Of a stretch of 64,000 nucleotides of DNA, positions 1 to 14,830 are shown piece by piece (the first letter of the stretch is position 1; every line of letters starts with the position of its first letter). Under the pieces are notes generated by a model. It worked only from the letters and a program-made list of their open reading frames with translations. It did no database searches and was not told the origin of the DNA. Source of the DNA: Berberis thunbergii (taxonomy: Eukaryota > Streptophyta > Magnoliopsida > Ranunculales > Berberidaceae); NCBI GenBank assembly GCA_003290165.1, contig QNQO01000202.1:868001-932000 (forward strand). Reading direction: 5' to 3'. The position numbers and the translations under genes were made by a program.

Positions 1-3000
1 AACTCAGAAAAGAGTGACTGTAACCATGTGAGTTCAGCCGTAAGAGCAGCAAGACTTCGGTACTCAGCTTCAGTGCTACTTCTCGAGACAATGCTCTGTT
101 TCTTTGAGGACCAAGAAATAAGGTTGGCACCCAAATAGACGCAATAACCAGAGGTTGACCGTCTGTCAGTGGGATCAGATGCCCAATCTGCATCGCAGTA
201 ACCAGTTAAATTGAAAGAAGGAGTTGGAGCTATATGTAGGCCAAACTTAGAAGTAGCTTTGAGATAGCGCAAAATTCTCTTTACAACACGCCAATGTGAT
301 TCAAGGGGGTTTTGCATAAACTGGCAAACTCTATTCACTGAGTAAGCAATCTCAGGTCTTGTGATTGTAACATACTGTAATGCACCAACTATGCTTCTAT
401 ATAGATGAACATCTTGAATTGGATCACTGCCAGTGGCATACAGTTTTTCACCACCACTCATAGGAGTAGGTAAGCCATTGGCAAACTGCATTTTGGCACG
501 ACATAAGATATCATTAACATACTTGGACTGTGACAAGAACAAGCCACTGCTAGTTTGTTGAACCTGAATACCAAGGAAATAATGAGCTGAACCCAGATCT
601 TTCAATGAGAATTGTGCATTTAGTTGAATAATCAACTGTGATACATCCTGTGAATTTGCTCCAGTGACAAGTATATCATCCACATAAACCAGAAGAAATA
701 TAGGAGAAGGAGACAGTCTGATGAATAGAGAAGAATCAGACTTAGTGGATGTAAAACCAAGCATGTGAAGAGTATGTTGAAGTTTATCAAACCAGGCCCG
801 AGGAGCTTGTTTGAGACCATACAGAGCCTTGTTTAGCTTGCAAACTGCCCTAGGACGTGAAGAATCAATGAAGCCAGGAGGTTGCATCATGTAAACTTCT
901 TCTTGAAGATCTCCATTCAGAAAAGCATTATTGACATCTAATTGAGAGACTGACCAACCATAAGTAACTGCCAGTGAGAGTATTATTCTGATTGTAGTGG
1001 GTTTAACCACTGGACTGAAGGTTTCAGCATAATCAAACCAGCTACTTGTTGAAACCCTCTAGCCACCAAACGAGCTTTGTATCTGTAAACTGACCCATCG
1101 GCATTCTCCTTGATCTTGAAAAGCCATTTACAACCAACAATTGATCTATGTTCTGGAGGATCTACCAGTGACCATGTGTTGTTCCTCATTAGAGCTAAAT
1201 ATTCATCTTGCATAGCAGACATCCAGTGAGGAGTTTCTAATGCTTCACTCATATTGGAAGGCTCAGCTGAGGTCATGTAAACTTTGGGCTTATAAACACC
1301 AGTTTTTGACCTCGTGATCATAGGATGTCCAGTTGCAGTAATAGGAGCCATACTAGGTGCAGTACTAGGAGCCATACTAGGTGCAGTACTAGGAGCCATA
1401 CTAGGTGCAGTACTAGAAACAATATTGGGTGCAATAGGACTGTAAACAGGGCTAGGAGCAGGGCCTTGAGCAGGGCTAGGAGCAGGACTATGAGCAGGAC
1501 TGTGAGTTATATGAGAAGTATTTTGATGCAATATTGGATTAGAGGGAGTAACCAATGGACCATGTGATGTCACATGATAAGGTTGAGGAGAAAATAATGG
1601 AATATTGGCTGGAATAGATGTATGACATTCAGTGGCTGAAATGGGTGTAGATGAACTAGGATACCACCTAGTATAAGGAAAGTGAGTTTCTCTGAACAAA
1701 ACATCTCTAGACAGATAAATACGCCCAGTAGAAGAAAGACATTTGTATCCTTTATGTTGTAGGCTATAACCCAGAAAAATGCACTCAGCTGATCTAAACT
1801 GAAGCTTATTTGAATTATAAGGTCTTATATTTGGGAAACATGAGCAACCAAACACTTTTAAAGCCTTATAATCAGGAACCCTGTGATATAGCATTTCAAA
1901 AGGAGAACAACCCTTGAGAACAGTGGATGGGACTCTATTGATAAGATACACTGATGTTTTGACAGCCTCATCCCAGAATTTGAGTGGAAGTGAAGAATGA
2001 GCAAGAAGAGTAAGGGCCGACTCTATGATGTGTCTATGTTTCCTTTCAGCAACCCCATTTTGCTGATGTGTAGTTGGACAAGCAAGTCTGTGACTGACTC
2101 CATGTTTACTGAGAAATGAAGAAAAAGACCTATACTCCCCTCCCCAATCTGACTGCACACACTTTATAGGTAGATCAAATTCTAATTCAACCTTGGCTTT
2201 GAACTCTAGAAAAGTTTGATATGCATTTGACTTGTTTTGAAGAAGGTAAACCCAAGTAAACCTACTGTATGCATCAATGAAGTGGATGTAGTATTTAAAT
2301 CCACATGAAGAAGTAGTAGATGCAGGACCCCATAGGTCAGTATGAATTAATTGCAAAGGTTGGTTATACACAGTAGTAGAGGAAGTAGGAAAAGGAAGCT
2401 TATGTATTTTACCCAAACAACAAGAAGTACACAAATCTTTATCTATAGTGGTTGGGACAATATTGCAACTAGTAAGAATTGTCTGAACAATAGGATAAGC
2501 AGGATGACCTAATCTGGCATGCCAGACTGACAAAGAAGATGAACACTTTGTGGTATTGGTATTGGCATTTATTACCATGTTATTGACAGAGATGCTGGAA
2601 TTACAAATGAGACTATTTGATTTACAAACAGAACTGCTTTCTGGAATACTAAACTGCCTGACTGGAAAGCTGGATGAGTTTTGAATGGACTGAACATTTT
2701 GCTGATGGAATTGTTTGCTGCTAGGACTAGCATTTTGATGAGAAAACTTGGCAACAGAAGACTTGTATGCTGCTGACTGGTTGACTGAATTGTATGCTGC
2801 TGACTTATCAACAGAAAATTTGGACTTTGATTGAGCAAGACTCATCGATGGGAAGACATATAAGCCTCTAGTAAGCTTCCCTTCCAGAAGAACTTGGTGT
2901 GTGACCTGATCCTTGACAAAGCATAGATCAGGATGAAACTCAAAGAAAACACTGTTATCTCTAGCAAACTTAGAAACACTTAGCAAGTTCTTTGTTAACT

Positions 3001-4318
3001 TAGGAACTTGAAAAACATTTTTAAGATGCAAAACTCTAGAAGAATTGAATGTATGCAATATGGACTGACCAATATTCTCAATAGGTAGAGCAGTACCGTC
3101 CCCAACAAGCAGTTGATCATTGCCATGATAAGGGTTAGAAGATACCAAACTTTGAGTGTATGGTGTGCAATGATCTGTCGCTCCAGAATCAGGATACCAT
3201 CGATAGTCAGGAGGTGTAGAAGCAATAGAAGCACTATATGATGGTGTCTGTGACTGTGCCTCTGATCTCCAACCAGGATGAGATGTCTGACTAGTTGAAG
3301 CAGAAAAGGCATGACGAGGAGTTGATTGAGTTGATGTGCCTGAAGAAGATGTCTGAGATGTAGAATTCCATGAAGTAGAGAAATTACTATCAAATCGGTT
3401 GTAGCATTTGAATGCAAGGTGTCCTAACTTGCCACAAATCTGACATTGAGGACGATTTGAAGAATAGCTAGATCCAGATCCTGATGTTCTAGCTCCTCTA
3501 CCAGATCCAGAACGTCCTCCTCTTGGCGAAAAAGGATTGAAAGATGCTCTAGAATTAGGTCTCCATCCTTGCGAATTTGATACAAATGACCTAGAATTGG
3601 GTCTGTATGAGGTATGTACCATGTTTATGTTACTGGAAACATCAAGATTTTTGACATGTCTTTCAATTCTTGATTCTTGAGCAAGAAGAAGAGATTCAAC
3701 TTCTGCTACACTATAATCTTGCAACCTAGAACTTACTGAAACTACAAATGTATCATAGGCTTGAGGTAATCCATCGAAAATGGCATTAACATGATCTTTT
3801 GGAGAAAGTTGATGCCCTACTGATGCTAACTGATCAATTATAGACTTAAGTTTTAGAAGATATTCATTGACAGAGAGATCTCCTTTCTTGAAGCTCTGTA
3901 ACTGATTTCTAAACTGAGATATCTTAGCACCAGTTTGAGAGTTGAAGAAGGTTTCAAGAATTGTCCAAATTTGTTCAGATGTATTGCAACCTACTAACCT
4001 TGTAAGTAGTGACTCAGTCATAGATGAAAGCAGCCAAGAAAATAGGAGTTGATCTTGCTGATCCCAGTTGAGGAACTCCGGATTCACAAGATTGTTTGCT
4101 TGATCTTCATTGGAGAGAAATCGAAGTGGAGATGAATCTCTCTCAATGAACTTCTGAAGTTTATGCCCTCTAATTGTTGCCAATACTTGTTGTTTCCACA
4201 ACAAGTAATTGTTTTCATTCAACTTCACTGATAGAGTATGTGTAAAGATAACTGGTCTTGACTCTGTCATGGCAGAGTTGGAGAGTTGCGTAGCATTGGA
4301 AGAAGATGAATCCACCAT
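1..4318 (-). pseudogene. Copia gag-pol polyprotein, single frameshift, truncated at window edge
   Basis: I chose the ATG at 4318 (MVDSSSSNATQ); the open frame extends a little further upstream but has no earlier ATG. From the N-terminus the visible parts are gag with a CX2CX4HX4C zinc knuckle (about residue 290), protease DSGATDHC (about residue 375), an integrase zinc region around HARLGHP, integrase core motifs (HTDLWGP, QSDWGGEY, NGVAERKH), and the start of reverse transcriptase. Near 1035-1041 the frame changes: a T run on the minus strand appears one base short, so the first frame ends at 983 in out-of-frame residues. The correct frame continues cleanly to base 1 with the catalytic YVDDILV box (about 661-693) and RNase H motifs such as GYCDADWASD. 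The frameshift probably inactivates this copy, though a sequencing error in the short T run is possible. Confidence 0.92.
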
Positions 4319-4370
4319 TAATGCTGAGAGAAATTGAAATGAAGAAGGAGAAGAAAATGAACCTGACAAT

Positions 4371-4382
4371 GCTCTGATACCA
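4371..4382 (-). other. Primer-binding site, initiator tRNA-Met type
   Basis: The minus strand reads TGGTATCAGAGC directly inside the LTR edge. This 12-base sequence is the classic plant Copia primer-binding site, complementary to the 3' end of initiator tRNA-Met. Confidence 0.93.
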
Positions 4383-4617
4383 TGTTAACTTGTAGAGAAA
4401 GCAATGAGAAAATAGAAATGCTTTTCTGTATTTCCATATATCGTAATTGTCTTTGATACATTGTTTATATAGACTATTTAGCAATGCCAAGCTGGCAAGT
4501 CTTAACTAACAAACTTAGACCAGAATAGCTAACAGCAGTCTAACATCATTAGCTAATTACACTTGACATAAGAATAGCTAACAGCAGTCTAACATCATTA
4601 GCTAATTACACTTGACA
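4383..4617 (-). repeat. 5' LTR of the Copia element (outer boundary tentative)
   Basis: The inner edge is fixed by the primer-binding site at 4371-4382; the LTR then starts TGTTAAC on the plus strand. I placed the outer edge at the CA of CTTGACA (4617) so that the LTR has TG..CA ends, giving 235 bp. A TATA-like box (TATATAAAC on the minus strand) lies near 4463-4473. A 49-bp tandem duplication occupies 4522-4570 and 4571-4617. The other LTR is off-window, so the outer boundary is unproven. Confidence 0.65.
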
Positions 4618-4724
4618 AACAACTTGAGACTTGACCTTGTAATTTTCTTATGGATTTGTAGAAGGCACAAGTGGTCAGACTCATCCCAAAGGCAGAAAGT
4701 GCATCATGAGCATCTATATAACAA

Positions 4725-4889
4725 GAGAGCTTCTAGCCGTCGAGGAAAGGAGTGAGGGGGTGGGTATTACTACTTATCTCCTTTGAAATTTGCGAGGCTG
4801 TGCATCTCGAGATCATAAGTGTGCATCTCGAGGGGGATGAGCCATCACACTCACCCCCTCGCCCATTTCCTCGTCATTTAGAATTTTCC
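4725..4889. mobile_element. Hairpin MITE with near-perfect 9-bp target duplication
   Basis: The ends form imperfect inverted repeats (left contains CGTCGAGGAAAGG, right complement ATGACGAGGAAATGG), and the middle holds GCATCTCGAGAT-type palindromes. Flanks are ATATAACAA (4716-4724) and AAATAACAA (4890-4898), matching at 8 of 9 bases. A 9-bp duplication with long inverted ends suggests a Mutator-like MITE. Related hairpins lie at 17185, 33605, 38060 and 38781. Confidence 0.6.
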
Positions 4890-4898
4890 AAATAACAA

Positions 4899-5513
4899 AT
4901 TCCCCTTCTTCTCATTGGAAAAAAAAAAAAAAAACTTGCCTCTTCTCACGCCAATAAGAATAGCGTACACTAAATGCAATCCGGATTCCGCTAAATTAAG
5001 ATATCGGATACAAAATTCTATTGCGAAACAACTTTTATCTGTTCTGAACAAATGGGTCTCAAATCTAATATGTTCTGTTGACAGCCAAAGTTGAATCATG
5101 CAAGATGCAAAATTCCAATTAGATTTCTAAAATCTAAAAAATAACTTACTAATTTAAGATTATGATTTAAGTGTTCAAAGAAATTAACAACTAATTTAAA
5201 CAATAGGTTAAAAACTTTAGATATCATTCACATCAATTATTTATTTTCAGTTGTTTATAAGTAAAAAATGTGGAAAAAAAATTTCCAATCCAAAATATTG
5301 GATCAATATTAGTCTCGATTTTGATCTGAATTCATACCAATAACTATCGAATTCAAAATTAATTGAGCTAATCTAGAATAACCTAATCTCATAATCGCTT
5401 TTATTGGTTCGGAACTGATCTAGTCTCGGGTCTAATACACTTGTACTGTTATATTTTTTTCCCCTCGAAACTGACATATACTTTGAAATTTTGAAACCCT
5501 TAATCTGTAGGAC
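4899..5513. other. AT-rich intergenic DNA, no gene seen
   Basis: Both strands carry frequent stops and I see no domain, splice structure or repeat boundary. It includes a poly-A run near 4920-4934, just inside the neighbouring MITE flank. Confidence 0.6.
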
Positions 5514-6999
5514 CTAAGGTGGAGGTATTCAATTCGGGATTTGAATGGACTCTGAAGAATTTTAAATCTCGTGAATTTTAAAAGGTTTCAAATGATTTAG
5601 TGGATTTTGATGAGTTTTAAATGATTGGATTTTATAGATTTTATAAAAGTGTTATGGATTTCTATGAATTCTTATAAATTCAATGGATTTTTATAAATGT
5701 GTTATTAGTCATAGAAAACAATAACAAAAATATCACCTACATTGTTATTCATGCCAATACAAATCATAAAACATATCTCAAAACATCAATTAAAAAATTG
5801 TTTGTATGTTACGATAATTTTATTTCAAATTAAAAAAAAATCAAATACATTGAAGATAATCCAAAAGTAATACAAGTAACAATTTTACTTCAAATTGTTA
5901 TTCCCGCCACCGCCATCTCTCGTCCCTTCTTCAATCACCACCGCCACCTCTCATCATCCTCATCCTTTTTTCTTTTCTTTTTTTCTTTTCTTCTTCTCCA
6001 TGAATCACCACCTCCACCCATTTTCATCGTCTCATTCTCAACCTCTTCCCCCTCACATTTTCTTCTTCTCTATTCTTTTCTTTTTTTTTCTTCTTATCTT
6101 CCTCCTCCACTTTTGTCTATTTGTTTTGTTTTGTTTTTTTTTTTCTTATTCTCCTATATTTTTTTTCTTCTTTTTTTTGCCCTCGCAAAAGTTTTTGCAA
6201 ATGGGGAACCTCCACTCGCAGGAACCTCTGCAAGAGCGAAAAAAATGGGAAAAGAAGAAGAGAGGAGAAAAAAATAGAAAACGAAGAAAAACAAAGAGAA
6301 AAGTAGTAGAAGAGGAAATCAGGAAAAAAAAAAGAAAAACAAAAAAAAGATGAAGAGGGGACAACTAAAAAAAAATTAAGAGGAAGAGAATGAGAAGAAG
6401 AATAATAATAATAACAAAAAAGAAGAACAAGAACAAAATAAAAGAGGAAGTGCGGGTGGTGGTGCAGGCAGCGGTGGTAGGGCATGTTGGTGTGGACGAA
6501 AATTGTGGGGCGAGGTAGTGTTACTATTGTGAAGAGAGAAGAAAATGGAAGGTGGCGGTGTCTTTGAGCATATCACAAAAAATGGGATGGCGACGTCCTT
6601 TAGCGGAAATGGTGGTATTATTTAATAATAGCCAATACAAATCCGTTGAAATATGAGGGAGAATGTTGGATTTGGAATAACTCTTGTTCTATATATTTTT
6701 CACTCACAAATCCTTCAAAATCCACAACTTTAACAAATTCATTATTTTTTGAATACCCTCTGATTTTAGTGGATTTTTGAAAAGCATGAATTGAATACTC
6801 TTGATTTTGATGAATTTTAAAACAATCATTTAAAAACGGTATTTGAATACCCCTAAATTTACATGTATCATTTTAAATCCTTAATTGAATACCCTTGAAT
6901 TTTAATAGATTTTAAAAACTAACACAATCCATTAAAATTCATAATTGAATACCGCCCCCTAAATTTATTTTTAAAATTCATAATTGAATACCACCCCCT
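5514..6999. mobile_element. Non-autonomous DNA element with GGTATTCAATT terminal inverted repeats
   Basis: The left end reads GGTGGAGGTATTCAATT and the right end, complemented, reads GGGGGCGGTATTCAATT. The right terminus is present twice (ending near 6960 and near 6999), so one end was duplicated. Subterminal sequence is full of short TTTTAAATGATTGGATTTT-like repeats in inverted orientation at the two ends. No transposase is encoded. Termini of this sort are common in plant non-autonomous TIR elements. I could not find a clear target-site duplication, so the superfamily is open. It ends only about 125 bp before the CDC48 TATA box. Confidence 0.55.
5930..6475. repeat. Pyrimidine-rich block followed by purine-rich block
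   Basis: From about 5930 to 6180 the plus strand is almost all C and T; from about 6235 to 6475 it is almost all A and G. Flanking pieces (CCACCGCCA on the left, GGTGGCGGTG on the right) are also complementary. The two blocks could pair as one large imperfect hairpin. Apparent open frames here are low-complexity artefacts. Confidence 0.75.
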
Positions 7000-7124
7000 A
7001 AATTTATTTTTTAATAGTTTTTTTAATCCCACTTGATCCTTTTTAGAAGGTTTCCTTAATCTTCCGTTGGACCATCGCTCACTCGTCCTAAATTCAAATC
7101 AAAACAAGGAAACTTTATTTTTCC

Positions 7125-7134
7125 CATATAAACT
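7125..7134 (+). promoter_or_regulatory. Probable TATA box of CDC48
   Basis: CATATAAACT lies about 100 bp before the CDC48 start codon, a normal distance for a plant promoter with a short 5' UTR. No other TATA-like sequence is nearer to the ATG. Confidence 0.5.
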
Positions 7135-7228
7135 ACACAACCACGCACAACGAAAACAAAGTCACTTGTGCTCTCTCTGTTTCTTTTCTTTCTTTTTAAC
7201 TCTGTACTGTAGAAGCTCCAAGAGAACA

Positions 7229-10817
<3,589 letters not shown>

Positions 10818-11670
10818 ATAAATGGAAAAGCTGTGTTAAATTGTGTTGGTTGCCTGAGTTCCTTGTGGAACGACAGTGCTTACCTTTTTGGTTTTAGTTT
10901 TTTAGGTTATGTTAATCAAGCTCTTGTTAGGCTGCAAAATGTGTAAATGGCTTTCCTTTCCAATTGAATACTAGAAGAAATCAGCATTGCTTGAACACCT
11001 ACAGCTCGTCTGTTTTCTTAGTTGTTTCGACATGCCTAAGTGAGCTTCAGCTTTCACATTTGTGTTGTTAACCACAGTGCCGTGGTTCCTGGTCTCAGTA
11101 GTTGGTTGGTATTGAGGGCCAACTATCTCGGTTTAAATCTGGGGTGCTCGTTGGATTGTTTCAAGTTAAATAGACATTACAAATATTGACAACTGAACAA
11201 TGCATCTTTGTGAATGGAAAGCATAGAAAATGTTTTTTTCAGAAAAAAGATAAACTATCGTATCTCTTTTGAAAATGAGGTATCTGTCAACTTTTCCATT
11301 ATGTGTATAAACTATCTTACAGACGTACAGTTCTTGAAAATTTTGTTTAAGCTTTGCTGAAGATTGTCTGGGATATTTTCTTCTACTTGAAAGATCTTCA
11401 TACATTGTTTTCGACTATTGAATTGAACTCATGAAACTCTCTGGTTAAAATTTAAGTACATGGTACATTTGTGTACACAATATCTTCAAATATTGGTTTG
11501 TCTCTATAGGTTTTGCCATTCTATCTCCTCTGATCAAGATATCCAAGCGTTATTCATGGATTTATTTTTTTAACTTCGAAATATTATGTATTTATGTTCG
11601 TTTTTTAGAAGGCAAATGTCATTCAATGTTATTGATGTTTGACAGTTTTCTATGTAAGTACTCTTAATTG
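10818..11670. other. CDC48 3' region and intergenic DNA, no gene seen
   Basis: The first 150-200 bp are presumably CDC48 3' UTR. The remainder has short open frames only, without recognisable domains. The part nearest 11670 leads into the DEFL promoter. Confidence 0.55.
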
Positions 11671-11681
11671 ATTAACACTCA

Positions 11682-11690
11682 CTATAAATC
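11682..11690 (+). promoter_or_regulatory. TATA box of DEFL gene 1
   Basis: CTATAAATC is 85 bp upstream of the ATG. The block from 11671 to the ATG is almost identical to the block upstream of DEFL gene 2 (from 14426), so the core promoter was duplicated with the gene. Confidence 0.65.
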
Positions 11691-11766
11691 TCCAAACTTG
11701 GAAGAGACACTCAATAGTGTAACAGAGAGAAATTGCAAGTTGTTAAGGTCATTTGAGTTATAAACA

Positions 11767-12898
11767 ATGGTTAGGATTTCAGCCATTTCCTTTCTCATAT
11801 TTTTAGTAGTTTTTTTCTCAGGTATGTTTTAAAACTATTTCTTTAGTATTTCTATTTTATTTAACATTTTCAAGAAATTCATGTATGTGTTTAGAGATGA
11901 TCCATAGACTTTGGGAGGCTAAACCATTTTATTTTGTTCATAATATACATCAAATAGAGCGGTCGAGTATAGTTTTTTTTTTCCTTGTATTATAAAGTGG
12001 GAAACTTGTCACCATAAAGGAGATTGTCATATGCTAGGCACTTGATAGATTCTAAGGTTGTAAAGCTAAAACTTCAAAAGCCAAAAACTAGTTTTACCTT
12101 TTTATTGGAAGCTCCAAAGAGTTCTAAAACATTTATTTGTCCACATAATACAAACATTCACCATTGTTTTTGTTGCGCCTTATTGCGGAAGCGGGTAGAC
12201 ACCAACAATTGCACACAAGTACCACAAGGATCCAATCAATTAAATAGAGCAACTAGCAAAGAAAGAGATTAAAGAAAATTAAGAACATACCACAAGAGAC
12301 ACAAGGTTTACGTGGTTCAGCAAATTGCCTACGTCCACGGTGAGGTGATTCCACTATATTCAAGAACAAGGTACAAGAAGATGACAATTCTCACACAATC
12401 TCTCAACAAGAGATGAAACAATTCAAGGAATTATCTTCACACAATCTCTCAACAAGAGATGAAACAATTTCTGCAATTGTCTTTCTCTATTCCCTGTGCT
12501 TCACAGTTTTTCTACATGGAATCACCTCACCGTGGACGTAGGCAATTTGCTGAACCACGTAAACCTTGTGTCTCTTGTGGTATGTTCTTAATTTTCTCTA
12601 ATCTCTTTCTTTGCTAGTTGCTCTATTTAATTGATTGGATCCTTGTGGTACTTGTGTGCAATTGTTGGTGTCTACCCGCTTCCGCAATAAGGCGCAACAT
12701 ACATATTTTGCAGTGAAGAATCAAGTGACAGCCGAGACTTGCTCGAAATTCCTTGGCTATCTAAAAGATTGCAGTAACGACGGTTGTACCCAAGACTGCA
12801 AGCAATCACTGAGTAATTCTGCATCTTGGGGAGTTTGCCAAAAGGATGCATTTCAAGGGCCCCCAATTTTTTGCTATTGTTACTGGAATTGCAAATAA
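11767..12898 (+). CDS. Secreted defensin-like (DEFL) cysteine-rich peptide, gene 1 of tandem array
   Basis: Two exons, 11767-11821 and 12714-12898, join in phase to 79 residues. Exon 1 encodes the signal peptide (MVRISAISFLIFLVVFFS). Exon 2 encodes a mature peptide of about 60 residues beginning near VKNQVTAETC. It has eight cysteines spaced C-x9-C-x4-C-x3-C-x12-C-x11-C-x1-C-x3-C; the C-x3-C and C-x1-C pair is the cysteine-stabilised alpha-beta pattern of plant defensin-like proteins. One intron after the signal peptide is the usual DEFL structure. Members act outside the cell as antimicrobial peptides or reproductive signals; which applies here cannot be told. The 892-bp intron contains a 529-bp foldback insertion that ends 14 bp before the acceptor AG. 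Confidence 0.85.
12171..12699. mobile_element. Foldback element with 183-bp near-perfect inverted arms in DEFL intron
   Basis: Left arm 12171-12353 and right arm 12517-12699 are reverse complements with one mismatch that I can see. The element begins TGTTGCG and ends CGCAACA, i.e. TG..CA ends as in LTRs. The arms contain ACGTGGTTCAGCAAATTGCC followed by TACGTCCACGG, a motif I recall from plant LTR sequences, so the arms may be two inverted LTR copies. The 163-bp loop holds a 33-bp direct repeat (12391-12423 and 12437-12469). The paralogous intron near 16021-16050 lacks the element and marks the empty site. Confidence 0.85.
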
Positions 12899-13803
12899 AT
12901 GAACCGTATACTGGTTTTATTTCACGTCATTTGTTCGATTTCATTATTTGGATGGAAAGAAAGATGTAGAATATCTATCATTTTACATTTTTAATCTCAA
13001 GTTTTTCTTCGGTTTACATGTAATTCAAGTCTTTGATATGAGTTTCACATGAATCAGATTCGATTATGACAGATCAATTTATTTTGACCATTGACATAAT
13101 TAAAAATTAAAAAAGAGAGAGAAAAAAAAAGGAAAAAAAGGAGAAGAATCGAGCTCATTGTGTATTAATAAAAATATAGTAAAACCCAAAGTTTGAAATT
13201 GAAATCTATTATGCGAGACTAGGATGGAATTATAACGAAATACCCTTTTAGTGAAAAACTACAAAAAGTTTTTTTATTTTATAATTTTATAAAAGCATAT
13301 TACATATAAATACTAAGAATAACTATAACAGTATTGATGTCCTGCCGTAGTGGCTAGTTTGTGAACCTCATAATTGATCTCTCTACAAATAAAATTACAA
13401 AACTAAAGAGGATAAACAGTAAGTAACTACAAGAAGTTTGAAACGAGTTCTTATATAATGGGTGGAAATTTGAAATAACACATCCTTTCATTTTTATTTC
13501 CTCCCAAATGATGTAATGGGCATTTACACTTTGTGATCCAATTTCTTATGCCTAAATCATATTGGTTCAACAGTTCAGTATATTCAGGGTCCAAATTTGA
13601 CCTGAAAAATTTACTAGGCCTAGACTGTTTGTTTCACAAAAAATCACAGTGCAACCTTTCATTTAAAACTTTACTAGGCTTTCGAAAAACAGAGAAAAAA
13701 ATGGTTATGGTTTACATTTAAAACTTTGTTCGTCCTTTATAATAACTGAAAAGAAACAACCAAATAAACATTTGAAAAATAAATAAATAAATAAAACTTT
13801 TTA
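12899..13803. other. DEFL gene 1 downstream region, duplicated at 16082-17040
   Basis: No gene is seen. Much of this AT-rich stretch aligns with sequence downstream of DEFL gene 2 (for example TTTCATTATTTGGAT at 12943 and 16087, and the block around GGTTATGG at 13701 and 16940). It is therefore the 3' half of the duplicated unit. Confidence 0.65.
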
Positions 13804-13960
13804 ATTGTAGCTTAGTTGGTTGGACATCTACATTTGAAAAATAAATAAATAAAAAAACTAGGCTTTTGAGAGGTCTCGAATTTGAGACTCATTAGACATC
13901 TACTCTTCTTTTAAGATGTCTCGAGTTTGAGACTTACCAATTAGAATTTTGTAAGTTTTG
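13804..13960 (+). mobile_element. Probable tRNA-derived SINE
   Basis: TAGCTTAGTTGG resembles an RNA polymerase III A box, and TCTCGAATTTGAGAC about 60 bp later resembles a B box. A similar tail (AATTAGRATTTTGTAAG) follows here and at 17833-17900. No target duplication was found, so limits are approximate. Confidence 0.4.
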
Positions 13961-14425
13961 GCTGGATTAAAATTGAGAATTAATTGAGACCTCAGTTTTA
14001 TCTGAAAAATTTCTAGTTGTTGTTGGTTTTAGTTTTACTAAGTGAATCAAATGAGGGTGAATATAGGACAGTCATTTGAGTAAAATGAACCTTCTCGTCT
14101 TTTTATTTTCTTTTTCCCTTCCTGTTTTGATACCAAATGAGGGTGAAAACCTAGGGTTATATATCTCAACTTCCAACCATTCTTAATCTTTCCCTCTGTT
14201 ATGGTCCCCTCTTGGACTCTCATTTCCTTTTGAACTACCCTTCAGACACGCATTATGGGAAAGACCAAAGACCACCTTCTTACTATTCTATAGGAGAGAG
14301 TGCATTTTACTCTTTCTTTTTTGTTTCTCCCTTACCAAAACTTCTCCAAATCATTTCTACCACATGCAACCAAATGAAGACAAACCTAAAGTAGTATAGT
14401 GTACATCACCCAAACTACTAATTGA
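13961..14425 (+). other. Upstream region of DEFL gene 2; second copy at 33450-34430
   Basis: No gene is seen. The stretch aligns with 33450-34430 through several collinear blocks, e.g. GAACTACCCTTCA, the block with CACATGCAAC, and GAAGACAAACCTAAAGTAGT. In the far copy it is interrupted by hairpin elements absent here. Confidence 0.75.
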
Positions 14426-14437
14426 ATTAACACTCAC

Positions 14438-14446
14438 TATAAATCT
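14438..14446 (+). promoter_or_regulatory. TATA box of DEFL gene 2 (pseudogene)
   Basis: CTATAAATC sits in the block 14426-14521 that is nearly identical to the gene 1 promoter. The promoter appears intact although the downstream coding region is broken. Confidence 0.6.
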
Positions 14447-14830
14447 CCAAACTTGGAAGAGGCATTCAATAGTGTAACAGAGTGAAATTGCAAGTTGTTA
14501 AGGTCATTTGAGTTATAAACAATGGTTAGGATTTCAGCCATTTCCTTTCTCATATTTTTAGTTGTTTTCTTTTCGGGTATGTTTTTTTTTTTTTTTTTTT
14601 TTTTTTTATATATATAACTATTTCATTAATGTTTCAATTGTTAGAATATGTAGGGTTTCCACTCAATATAGCGAAATCCAAGTTCAAGATTGATTCACAT
14701 CTATAAAAAGGAAAATACGAGAATAGAAAAGTACGAGAACTGAAAAGTACAAGAATATGAAAGTTAGAATACGAAAGTTAACTTGTATAAGCTTGTATTC
14801 GATCAAAGAGTTATAAACATAATAATACAA

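Larger units (their letters stand above)
1..4617 (-). mobile_element. Ty1/Copia LTR retrotransposon, 5' LTR and most of gag-pol, cut by window edge
   Basis: The element reads on the minus strand. From right to left it shows a candidate 5' LTR, a primer-binding site matching the 3' end of initiator tRNA-Met, and one long gag-protease-integrase-reverse transcriptase-RNase H reading region that leaves the window at base 1. The order integrase before reverse transcriptase defines Copia. The 3' LTR lies outside, so LTR divergence and target-site duplication cannot be checked. Coding sequence is unbroken except for one frameshift, which suggests a recent insertion. Confidence 0.93.

Noticed and set aside
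5895..6576. Several overlapping open frames of 60-150 codons on both strands
   Set aside because: They come from the pyrimidine and purine blocks; predicted peptides are runs of F, S, P, K, R and E with no domain.
12635..12898. 87-codon frame starting upstream of the DEFL exon 2
   Set aside because: Its first part lies in the foldback element; the duplicated gene structure and the AG at 12712-12713 support a spliced start at 11767 instead.
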